A stretch of DNA of 5,960 bases from assembly GCA_963933195.1 (NCBI GenBank), contig CAWVUS010000308.1, forward strand, positions 1 to 5,960, written 5' to 3'. Position 1 is the first letter of the stretch. The number at the start of each line of letters is the position of its first letter. A program made the translations under genes and the position numbers. Positions 1 to 5,960 of this stretch are shown here, in pieces. Source of the DNA: UBA8437 sp963933195. GTDB taxonomy: Bacteria > Planctomycetota > Planctomycetia > Planctomycetales > Planctomycetaceae. The notes below the pieces were generated by a model. The model had not been told where the DNA came from. It did not search any database and saw only the letters and a program-made list of their open reading frames with translations.

Positions 1-3000
1 GGGTGTTGAAGACCGACAGGAATCGCGTGGGTTCCATCAGGTTGGTCTTGATGTAAAGACTGCGGCGGCCGTGGCCGTCCAGGGGGCCCACGAACAGGCG
101 TCGATCGGCGTTGGGCTTGTCACGGAAGGGGTAGACGCTGGCTCCTCCCAGTTTCAATTCGATCCGCCCCGACGTGGCCAGCATCGCGTCCCGGATCGAC
201 TCCGCATCCAGTCGCCGCGCGGGGTAGTGATGCAGGAGCCGGTTGAGAGGATCGACCGAGTCGGTCTCTCGCTGCCGGTGGGCTGACATGCGGAATGTCC
301 TGGAGAGCACGATACGCCGGATCAGCCGTTTCATTGACCAGCCATCGTCGACGAAGGTTGTGGCCAGGTGATCGAGAAGTTGTGGGTGCGAGGGACGTTC
401 GCCCAGGCGGCCGAAGTCGTCGACCGAGCGAACCAGCCCGGCCCCGAAGAGGTGGTGCCAGATGCGATTGACCATCACCCGGGCGGTCAACGGATTCTCC
501 GGTGACGCGATGTGGTCGGCCAACTCGCGGCGGCCGCTACCCCGCCGGAATGGCTGGCGCGTTCCACCAAGTACCTCGAAGAAACGCCGCCGAACAGGCT
601 CGCCGAATTCCGTGGGGTTGCCACGAACGAGCACCGGTTGATCAATGCCGTCATCGACGTCCTCGACACCGGGGATGATCCGTGGCTGAACCAACTGCTT
701 CTGCTCAATATCCCGGTACTGCTTGACCAGCCTGCCGAGTTCGGGATCGGCGTCCAGCGAGTTGTCCAGCAGGCCATTGCGGACCATCCAGTTGATCCAG
801 CGGACCTGTGCGGGAGAGGCGTTGTGGTTGGTCCAGGCGGTGATCGCATGGGCGAGTACACTCGAGTAACGATCGGCAACCCCGGCCAGTGATGACGGGG
901 CCTGGCCGTTCTCGAAGAGTCGGCAGAGGTGGTCGAGTTCCGCCCTGGGCGGTGTTGCGACATCGTGAACCACGACGCGGGTGATGCCAAAGTACGACCG
1001 TGGATCGGTGGCCACCTGGTCCCAGGGCACCCGGTCGTCCTTTTTCGCACCACCGATGGTGGCCAACTGGTCGGGGAACTTCGGGTTGTAGAATTTCGAG
1101 ACCAATTCGATGTAAGCCCGCAGTTTCTGGTCATCGTGGGCCGGTTCGAAGGTGACCCAGGTTGGCTGGTCCGACTGCAGGACCTTGTAGTTGACGTAGT
1201 TGAGTTGGCAATTGTTGGAAACGATCCGCACAACGGCCCGCTGATCGCCCAGCACCTGCAGGCTGAGGTGCTTGCGCGTGGTGTGCAGGATGGGTGAACG
1301 GAATGTGCCGCCCAGCCGGCTGGTCAGACGATGGCTGTGGATGCCGGCTGGCAGAAGTTGCGAGACGACCGAGTCGCCCGAACCGGACAGGGCCAGTTCA
1401 CCATCGCTGGTGGTGGCGGCGCGGAGCGCGTGTCCCTGGGAACTCCACAGCGCGGCGTGGCCTGGATTCCGAAGATCGTAGAGCGTCCGGAAATTCTCGA
1501 GGTTGAACTGCGTCCGCGTGCGGTGTTCGTCCAGGTAACGAACAGCCAGGGCGGCCCACGTTTTCTCCACGGATGTTTTGCGATCCCGATCGGCCACTGA
1601 TCGCCAACTGTGCAGGGGATGTTCCAGTGGAGGATTCTTGACCGAGAGAGCGGTTTTCCATCGCGTGACCAGGTCGGAGTCGAGGTTCTCGGGTGGAGCC
1701 TGTCCGTCACGGGCCGCCTCGGCCGCCAGCAGCAATGCCCTGATCCGCGGCGGATCGGACGTCTTCCAGAGACTGGCCAGTCTCTTGCGGATGGGCTGCT
1801 TGAGCGATTCGAGTTGCGCCAGCGGCTCGCGGTTGATCTCGGGCAGGTCGATCGAATGGGCGACCAGCCGGGTACTGCGGAGCACGCCGAGAAGAGCGTG
1901 GTAGTCGTGGGTTGAAAAGGCATCGATCTTGTGGTCGTGACAACGCGCACAAGCCACCGTGGAGGCCTGGAAGGACTTGGTCAGCGTGTCGAGCTGGTTG
2001 GCGAGAATGTCGTAGCCGATCGAGCGCAGTCCGATGCAGTCATCATGAGGTGCCTCACCGAATCGATAGAAAGCAGTCCCGATGATGGATTCGTTGAATC
2101 GTTGTTGTTGATTGATGCGTGGCGTGGCGAGCAGGTCGCCGGCGATGTGCTCGCGGATCAACTGGTCGTAGGGCACATCCTGGTTGAAGGCGCGGACCAG
2201 GTAATCGCGGAATTGCCACGCGTGGTGCACCTCGTAGTTCCACTCGTTTCCGTGGGTCTCGGTGAAGTGGATAACATCCATCCAGTGGCGTGCCCAGCGT
2301 TCCCCAAAGTGGGGGGATGCCAGCGTGCGGTCGACCAGTTCCAGCCAGGCCGAGCCGGGGTCGCGGGCCCAGGCCGCGGCAAAGCGGGCGACGTCAACCG
2401 GCCGTGGTGGCAGGCCGGTGAGGACCAGAGACAACCGGCGGATCAGAGTGCGGGGGGCGGCCGAGGTGGCCGGCTTCAACTGTGTCTTTTCCAGTCGTGC
2501 CAGCACGTACCGATCTATCGGCCGCATCGACCAGTCGGCGTCCTGGACCTCCGGCACCGATCCGGCCCGGACCGGTTTCAAGCTCCACCAGTCCTTCCGG
2601 GATGCCAGCAGCACCTGCCAACTGATCCGGGCGGCCTCGCGTGAAGTGGGCGGTTTGTCTCGCGGATCGATTGCTCCTCGACGGATCCAGCTCTCAAAGT
2701 CGGCAAGGACCGCGGCGGGCAGTGGTCCCCTTGGAGGCATCTTGATCGACTCGTGACGCAGTGCCGCCAACAGCAGGCTCTCGCCGGGTTTGCCCGGCAC
2801 GACGGCCGCTCCGGTGTCGCCTCCCTTGCGGACTCCTGGTCGGCTGTCGAGCCGCAAGCCTCCCTGGATGTCCTTGGCGGCAGCCGAGTGGCATTCGTAG
2901 CAGTGCTGGACCAGCACCGGCCGGATCTTCGTTTCGAAGAACTCGATGTCCTTGTCTGCCGCGGCGAGCGGCGTGATCAGGGTGATCAAGTTGATCAGGA

Positions 3001-3019
3001 TGAGCGGGAGGTGTCGCAT
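1..3019 (-). CDS. Exported PSCyt1-DUF1549-DUF1553 protein, C-terminus cut off by the window edge
   Basis: The frame is open from the ATG at 3017-3019 to the left edge, giving 1006 residues. Residues 1-21 form a Sec signal peptide (Arg2, a Leu/Ile-rich core, likely cleavage after AAA21), so the product is exported. Residues 26-118 match PSCyt1: heme-type motif CYECH at 40-44 and Met94 in KMPP as a possible axial ligand. DUF1549 spans about 144-370. It opens with WWSLKPV (144-150) and PIDRYVLARLE (from 167), has GERWARHWMDV around 240-249, and ends in a second CxxCH, CARCHDHK (357-364). Residues 380-790 are a long spacer, partly helical and partly beta-rich. DUF1553 runs from about 829 (GRRELADHIASPENPLTARV) through NRIWHHLFGAGLV and GWSMKRLIRRIVLSRTF to RRLDAESIRDAML. 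The family usually ends about 100 residues later, so little is missing. Its biochemical activity is unknown. It probably shares an operon with the enolase-superfamily gene 41 bp upstream. Family identity is secure; function is open. Confidence 0.93.
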   Translation of the reverse strand, partial: MRHLPLILINLITLITPLAAADKDIEFFETKIRPVLVQHCYECHSAAAKDIQGGLRLDSRPGVRKGGDTGAAVVPGKPGESLLLAALRHESIKMPPRGPLPAAVLADFESWIRRGAIDPRDKPPTSREAARISWQVLLASRKDWWSLKPVRAGSVPEVQDADWSMRPIDRYVLARLEKTQLKPATSAAPRTLIRRLSLVLTGLPPRPVDVARFAAAWARDPGSAWLELVDRTLASPHFGERWARHWMDVIHFTETHGNEWNYEVHHAWQFRDYLVRAFNQDVPYDQLIREHIAGDLLATPRINQQQRFNESIIGTAFYRFGEAPHDDCIGLRSIGYDILANQLDTLTKSFQASTVACARCHDHKIDAFSTHDYHALLGVLRSTRLVAHSIDLPEINREPLAQLESLKQPIRKRLASLWKTSDPPRIRALLLAAEAARDGQAPPENLDSDLVTRWKTALSVKNPPLEHPLHSWRSVADRDRKTSVEKTWAALAVRYLDEHRTRTQFNLENFRTLYDLRNPGHAALWSSQGHALRAATTSDGELALSGSGDSVVSQLLPAGIHSHRLTSRLGGTFRSPILHTTRKHLSLQVLGDQRAVVRIVSNNCQLNYVNYKVLQSDQPTWVTFEPAHDDQKLRAYIELVSKFYNPKFPDQLATIGGAKKDDRVPWDQVATDPRSYFGITRVVVHDVATPPRAELDHLCRLFENGQAPSSLAGVADRYSSVLAHAITAWTNHNASPAQVRWINWMVRNGLLDNSLDADPELGRLVKQYRDIEQKQLVQPRIIPGVEDVDDGIDQPVLVRGNPTEFGEPVRRRFFEVLGGTRQPFRRGSGRRELADHIASPENPLTARVMVNRIWHHLFGAGLVRSVDDFGRLGERPSHPQLLDHLATTFVDDGWSMKRLIRRIVLSRTFRMSAHRQRETDSVDPLNRLLHHYPARRLDAESIRDAMLATSGRIELKLGGASVYPFRDKPNADRRLFVGPLDGHGRRSLYIKTNLMEPTRFLSVFNT
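2974..2997 (-). repeat. Short 9-bp-period repeat with three TGATCA copies in the signal-peptide codons
   Basis: The palindrome TGATCA occurs at 2974-2979, 2983-2988 and 2992-2997, exactly nine bases apart. On the minus strand it encodes the reiterated Leu-Ile-Asn/Thr triplets of the signal-peptide core (LINLITLIT, residues 8-16). A fourth TGATCA at 3058-3063 overlaps the stop codon of the upstream gene. The simplest reading is local triplet duplication within a hydrophobic, low-complexity segment. Confidence 0.5.
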
Positions 3020-3060
3020 GGGGAAGCGTGATTCTACCAGAGGATTGCGGTGACCGGTGA
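3020..3060 (-). other. 41-bp operon spacer between the enolase-superfamily gene and the PSCyt1 gene
   Basis: The stop of the upstream gene (TGA, 3063-3061) and the ATG of the downstream gene (3019-3017) are 41 bp apart on the same strand. There is no hairpin followed by a T run, so no visible terminator, and no recognisable -10/-35 pair. The bases just before the downstream ATG, read as mRNA, are pyrimidine-rich (CTTCCCC), so there is no Shine-Dalgarno sequence. Translation may be leaderless-like, coupled, or depend on an unrecognised signal. Co-transcription is inferred from spacing and orientation. Confidence 0.5.
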
Positions 3061-4167
3061 TCAGTCGAAGACGAGTCGATGCACCGTTGCGGCTTCCATG
3101 GCGTCCCAGTCCACACGGACTCCCAGGCCGGGTGCGTCGGGGGCGGTAACCTGACCGTCGGAAGCGGTGCGAATGACGTCGATCATCCCGTACTCGTAGG
3201 GCTCGTAGGGGACAGACTGTTCGAAGTAACTGCAGCAATCGTTGGCGAGCATCAGGTGAAGATTGGCGGCCGAGATCAGCGTGTTGCCCCAGCCCAGCAC
3301 CTCGCACCCAATCTCCTGGGCCTCGCACAACTGCAATGCCTGCCACGCCGGGGTCAGGCCTCCGAGGCAGGTGATGTCGGTACGGGCCCGAGTCCAGGCT
3401 CCCGAGCGGACAGCATGGCCGAAAGACTGCAGGTCCATCAGCCAGTTGCCCGAGGGAATGATCGGGACATCCACCTGTGAGGTCAGTTGTCGGTAGCCGT
3501 CGAGGTCCCAGTCGGGAAATGGCGCTTCGAACCAGGTGAAGTCCAGTTCGGCCAGTTCGTGGGCCACCCTCAGCGCGTCCTCGTGTGAGTAGTTGTTTTC
3601 CACATCGTGCATGAAGGCCGTCCCGGGGAATTGCTCGCGGGCGGCCCGGCAGAGTTCGAGGTCCTTCTCGGGCAGGCACCAGCAGTGGAACTTCACCGCG
3701 GTGAATCCCATCTCGAGCCGTTGCCCGATCAACTCGAGGTAGGCGGGGACATCGTCCATCAGGGGCGTGCTGGCGTAGGCCGGGATGCTGGTACGGGTGG
3801 CTCCCAGGAGTTCGTGGACCGGTTTCTCGGCGATCCGACCGGCCAGGTCCCACAGCGCCACGTCGACCACGGCCAGTGCACCGGGGGAGAGCGGAAAAAC
3901 CCGGGGCCGAAGATCGTAGTAGATCTGCTCGCGTTCGCGGGGATCCCTGCCGATCAGGACAGGTGCCAGGTGCCGGATGGTTTCGGCCGTGTACCGGTCG
4001 AAGTCGTATGACGTGTAGTTGGAGACGCCTGCCACTCCCTGGACGCCCGCGTCGGTCTCGATTCTCACGACCGTGTTGGTCATGAACTGTTCGGGGAGAT
4101 CGAAGGACCAGGTGAATCGTTGGACTTCGGGAGCGACGGTGCGGACTTCGATGCGGGTGATTTTCAT
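3061..4167 (-). CDS. Enolase-superfamily protein, mandelate racemase/muconate-lactonizing enzyme type
   Basis: Complete, 368 residues, a normal length for the family, with no signal peptide, so cytoplasmic. Such enzymes abstract a proton alpha to a carboxylate on a Mg-bound acid and act as sugar-acid dehydratases, racemases or cycloisomerases. The N-terminal capping domain covers about 1-125, including VVDVALWDLAGR at 100-111. The barrel follows: a KxH motif (Lys159, His161), a first metal ligand Asp188 in HDVEN, a second ligand Glu214 in WFEAPF, Asp264 in RTDITCLGG, and Glu316 in YFEQ. Two expected residues look absent: PSGNW (238-242) aligns with GENW of mandelate racemase, placing Gly240 at the third metal ligand, and LGWGN (291-295) covers the catalytic His position. 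The substrate cannot be named. I chose the ATG at 4167 because the protein then begins MKITRIEVRT, a typical family start, and because a good promoter lies just upstream. The in-frame ATG at 4254 would add 29 unrelated residues and lies upstream of that promoter. It is first in a likely two-gene operon. Confidence 0.93.
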   Translation of the reverse strand: MKITRIEVRTVAPEVQRFTWSFDLPEQFMTNTVVRIETDAGVQGVAGVSNYTSYDFDRYTAETIRHLAPVLIGRDPREREQIYYDLRPRVFPLSPGALAVVDVALWDLAGRIAEKPVHELLGATRTSIPAYASTPLMDDVPAYLELIGQRLEMGFTAVKFHCWCLPEKDLELCRAAREQFPGTAFMHDVENNYSHEDALRVAHELAELDFTWFEAPFPDWDLDGYRQLTSQVDVPIIPSGNWLMDLQSFGHAVRSGAWTRARTDITCLGGLTPAWQALQLCEAQEIGCEVLGWGNTLISAANLHLMLANDCCSYFEQSVPYEPYEYGMIDVIRTASDGQVTAPDAPGLGVRVDWDAMEAATVHRLVFD

Positions 4168-4203
4168 GGAGGGTGGCCAATGTGATGCGTGACGGAACGA
4201 GTG

Positions 4204-4232
4204 ATTATGTTGGACCATCGTGCTGTAGACAA
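4204..4232 (-). promoter_or_regulatory. Sigma70-like promoter of the enolase-superfamily/PSCyt1 operon
   Basis: On the minus strand, TTGTCT (4232-4227, four of six matches to the -35 consensus) is followed after exactly 17 bases by CATAAT (4209-4204, five of six matches to the -10 consensus). The start of transcription would fall near 4197, leaving a leader of about 30 bases before the ATG at 4167. The site lies in the divergent gap in the right orientation, and it supports 4167 rather than 4254 as the start codon. It is a match by eye only, and planctomycete promoters are not well characterised, so this is a prediction. Confidence 0.5.
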
Positions 4233-4243
4233 CGAACAGCACG
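4219..4243. repeat. 8-bp perfect inverted repeat overlapping the -35 box, possible operator
   Basis: CGTGCTGT (4219-4226) and ACAGCACG (4236-4243) are perfect reverse complements separated by nine bases, AGACAACGA. The -35 box proposed for the minus-strand operon (4227-4232) sits in the spacer, so a protein bound here would block or contact RNA polymerase. The position between two divergent genes fits an operator shared by both. The inner TGTAGACA (TGT-AG-ACA) loosely resembles the GT...AC half-sites of GntR-type regulators, but that is a weak resemblance. As RNA it could instead form a hairpin, although it lies upstream of the predicted transcript of the minus-strand operon. Confidence 0.4.
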
Positions 4244-4289
4244 CGGCGGTTCATCTATCGTGGAATGAGCCTTCCGAATGTGTCATTCT

Positions 4290-4319
4290 GGTGTCGAACG
4301 AAATTGTCCCGGTGTCGAA
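4290..4319 (+). repeat. Direct repeat GGTGTCGAA, two copies 21 bp apart, upstream of the plus-strand gene
   Basis: GGTGTCGAA occurs at 4290-4298 and again at 4311-4319, seven bases before the ATG at 4326. The copies are 21 bp apart start to start, about two helical turns, so both would face the same side of the DNA. Shorter GTGTC copies occur at 4280 and 4344, also at near-integer turns. This could be a site for an activator or repressor of the plus-strand gene. A chance repeat in GC-rich DNA is also possible. Confidence 0.25.
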
Positions 4320-4325
4320 GTGGTC

Positions 4326-5960
4326 ATGGTCGTGCAGGCCTTGTGTCGGATCGTTGTTGTCCTGTGTGTTGTTGCCACACCGCTGGCTGCCGCCGAGCCG
4401 ATTGGGTTCTGGTCATTCCAGCCACTACGTTTCACCGTTCCCCGGGGGACGGAGTCCGGTTGGCCGTCCAACTCGATCGACCGGTTCATTCTGCGGCGGA
4501 TGGAGTTGGCCAACCTGCGACCATCAGCCAGGGCTGCCGACGAGAAATTGTTGAGGCGAGTGTGTTTCGACTTGCTCGGGCTACCGCCAACGTCCGGTCA
4601 ACGTGATCAGTTCCTGTCGGATCGCCGTCCAGACGCATGGTCACGGCTGGTTGATTGCCTGCTGGCCAATCCGCACCTGGGAGAGCGATGGGGACGCCAC
4701 TGGCTGGACGTGGTGCGGTTTGCCGAGAGTTACGGCTTCGAACACGACCTGGACAACAAGAACGCCTACCACTTTCGCGATTTCGTGATCCGTGCTTTCA
4801 ACGACGACATGCCGTTTGACCGTTTTGTCAGATGGCAGTTGGCTGGCGATGAACTGGCACCGGCGGATCCCCTGGCCCGGATGGCCACGGGATTCCTGGC
4901 CGCCGGGGTCCACAACGCTGACTTCGCCAAGGTGCGGGTCGAACAAGAGCGTTACGACGAGCTGGACGATCTGGTCAACACGGTTGGCACGTCGCTGCTG
5001 GGGCTTTCGGTCGGTTGTGCAAGATGCCACGACCACAAGTTCGACCCCATTTCGCAGGAGGAGTATTACCGGTTCGTGGCGATTTTCGAGCGGACAGTTC
5101 GTGGCGAGATGAACCTGTCCACCCGCGGCACCAGTGGTTCGGGAGTGCTCCCGGTACTGGTGGCCGGCGAGGGACTCAAGCCGTTGCCCCGTCTCTACAA
5201 CCCGGGCCCGGCATTTTTCACGCGGACCTGGTTTCTGCGTCGCGGTGACGTGAAGTTGAAGGACCACGAGGTGCGGCCCGGTTACCTTGACGTGTTGCTG
5301 GCTGACGGGGTGACCGGCCAGGACTTTGCTGTTCCAGATCAACCCGCTGTGTCCGGAAAAGATCGTCCGACGCTGAGACGCAGCGGGTTGGCTCGCTGGG
5401 TGACAGACACTCGACGCGGAGCGGGGCACCTGTTGGCCCGCGTCATCGTCAACCGCATTTGGCAGCATCATTTTGGCAGGGGGCTGGTCAATACTCCTAA
5501 TGATTTTGGAGACCAGGGGCAGCCGCCGACTCATCCGGAGTTGCTCGACTGGTTGGCCTCGGAGTTGATCCGCAGTGGCTGGCAGATGAAGTCGATCCAC
5601 CGAATGGTGCTGTGTAGCCAAACCTACCGCCAGGCGGTCTTGACCTCGGAACGGACCGAGACGGACGACGCGCTGTTCCGCGGTCGCCGGGTCCGGAGAC
5701 TGGAGGCGGAGTCGATCCGGGACAGCCTGTTGGTGCTGGGTGACCGTTTTGACAGTCGGATGTTTGGTCCGGGGTCTCTGGAGACAAGCCATCCAAGACG
5801 CGCCATCTATTTCCGGGTCAAACGCAGCCAGCCGGACCCCTTGCTGGCACTCTTCGACCTGCCCGACACCCTGCAGGGAACCGCCATTCGTTCCTCGACA
5901 ATCGTATCGCCCCAGGCCCTGGCGTTTCTCAATGGCCCGGTGGTTCGCCAGGCCGCTGCC
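4326..5960 (+). CDS. Exported DUF1549-DUF1553 protein without PSCyt1 domain, C-terminus cut off by the window edge
   Basis: The frame is open from ATG 4326 to the right edge, giving 545 residues. Residues 1-23 form a Sec signal peptide (MVVQALCRIVVVLC..., likely cleavage after PLAAA); its Cys residues do not fit a lipobox. DUF1549 follows almost at once: FWSFQPL (28-34), SIDRFILRRMELANLRP (50-66), GERWGRHWLDVVRFAES (119-135), RDFVIRAFNDDMPFDRFV (151-168), QLAGDEL (171-177) and the CxxCH motif CARCHDHKFDPI (231-242). A spacer of only about 100 residues (259-355) contains TWFLRRGD (301-308). DUF1553 follows, with VIVNRIWQHHFGRGLV (373-388), GWQMKSIHRMVLCSQTYR (418-435) and RRLEAESIRDSLL (457-469). 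VSPQALAFLNGPVV near the edge is typical of the last 100 residues of the family. Unlike the paralogue at 1-3019 there is no N-terminal cytochrome domain. Its biochemical role is unknown. An in-frame ATG at 4278 would add 16 residues but spoils the signal peptide; an in-frame TGA at 4266 bars anything longer. Confidence 0.93.
   Translation, partial: MVVQALCRIVVVLCVVATPLAAAEPIGFWSFQPLRFTVPRGTESGWPSNSIDRFILRRMELANLRPSARAADEKLLRRVCFDLLGLPPTSGQRDQFLSDRRPDAWSRLVDCLLANPHLGERWGRHWLDVVRFAESYGFEHDLDNKNAYHFRDFVIRAFNDDMPFDRFVRWQLAGDELAPADPLARMATGFLAAGVHNADFAKVRVEQERYDELDDLVNTVGTSLLGLSVGCARCHDHKFDPISQEEYYRFVAIFERTVRGEMNLSTRGTSGSGVLPVLVAGEGLKPLPRLYNPGPAFFTRTWFLRRGDVKLKDHEVRPGYLDVLLADGVTGQDFAVPDQPAVSGKDRPTLRRSGLARWVTDTRRGAGHLLARVIVNRIWQHHFGRGLVNTPNDFGDQGQPPTHPELLDWLASELIRSGWQMKSIHRMVLCSQTYRQAVLTSERTETDDALFRGRRVRRLEAESIRDSLLVLGDRFDSRMFGPGSLETSHPRRAIYFRVKRSQPDPLLALFDLPDTLQGTAIRSSTIVSPQALAFLNGPVVRQAAA

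Larger units (their letters stand above)
4168..4325. other. Divergent intergenic region between the operon and the plus-strand gene
   Basis: This 158-bp gap separates the ATG of the enolase-superfamily gene (minus) from the ATG of the second DUF1549/DUF1553 gene (plus). It holds the minus-strand promoter, the inverted repeat and the direct repeat described separately. I could not find a convincing plus-strand promoter: TATCGT at 4256-4261 and CATTCT at 4284-4289 have no good -35 partner at 17 bases. No Shine-Dalgarno sequence is obvious before either start. Confidence 0.6.

Noticed and set aside
487..1233. A 248-codon open frame on the minus strand in another phase of the large gene
   Set aside because: The translation is Ser/Thr/Arg/Pro-rich, typical of an off-frame reading of GC-rich DNA. 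The true frame through this stretch is continuous and family-like.
1931..2644. A 237-codon open frame on the plus strand inside the PSCyt1-DUF1549 region
   Set aside because: It is the codon-aligned antisense frame of the minus-strand gene and encodes no recognisable motif.
1..3019. A frameshift or break in the large minus-strand gene, suspected because shorter frames dominate this stretch
   Set aside because: I read the frame codon by codon and found no stop, and domain motifs occur in order from the signal peptide to DUF1553.
3448..3450. A sequencing error or pseudogene as the reason for the missing third metal ligand
   Set aside because: The frame is intact and the flanking residues (PSGNWLMDLQ) look well preserved, so a genuine substitution is the likelier reading.
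4168..4254. N-terminal extension of the enolase-superfamily protein from an ATG at 4254
   Set aside because: The extra 29 residues do not resemble the family N-terminus, the predicted promoter and inverted repeat lie inside them, and the ATG at 4167 gives a standard start.
4278..4325. Earlier in-frame ATG for the plus-strand gene
   Set aside because: It would add 16 polar residues before an already complete signal peptide; 4326 gives a standard Sec signal. It cannot be wholly excluded.
4641..5792. A 383-codon open frame on the minus strand, antisense to the plus-strand DUF1549/DUF1553 gene
   Set aside because: It is codon-aligned with the sense gene, as long antisense frames in GC-rich genes often are. 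Its translation shows no domain, signal peptide or recognisable motif, while the sense frame carries many family motifs.

Overview
The window looks like a piece of a Planctomycetota chromosome; a relative such as Verrucomicrobiota or Lentisphaerota is less likely. The DNA is GC-rich. Two of its three genes encode exported proteins of the PSCyt1/DUF1549/DUF1553 type, a family greatly expanded in planctomycetes. None of the starts has a clear Shine-Dalgarno sequence. These assignments come from reading motifs by eye, without any database search.

Layout: (1) positions 1-3019, minus strand, hold a large exported PSCyt1-DUF1549-DUF1553 protein. Its start is in the window and its C-terminus runs off the left edge. 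The frame is open for all 1006 codons present. (2) Positions 3061-4167, minus strand, hold a complete 368-residue enolase-superfamily protein (mandelate racemase/muconate-lactonizing enzyme type). It lies 41 bp upstream of gene 1 on the same strand, so the two probably form an operon. (3) A 158-bp divergent intergenic region (4168-4325) contains a good sigma70-like promoter for the minus-strand operon. An 8-bp inverted repeat overlaps its -35 box, and a 9-bp direct repeat 21 bp apart lies next to gene 3. (4) Positions 4326-5960, plus strand, hold a second exported DUF1549/DUF1553 protein, shorter and without the N-terminal PSCyt1 cytochrome domain. It runs off the right edge.

How the genes may work together is inference. 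A cytoplasmic enolase-superfamily enzyme, possibly acting on a sugar acid, is encoded beside two exported proteins of unknown biochemical function that carry CxxCH motifs. This would fit a small catabolic locus that processes a polysaccharide or sugar acid at the cell envelope and finishes the product in the cytoplasm. The least ordinary point is the active site of the enolase-superfamily protein. It keeps two of the three usual metal ligands but seems to have Gly where mandelate racemase has its third (Glu), and Trp or Gly where mandelate racemase has its catalytic His. I see no RNA gene, CRISPR array, insertion sequence, integration site or clear terminator.
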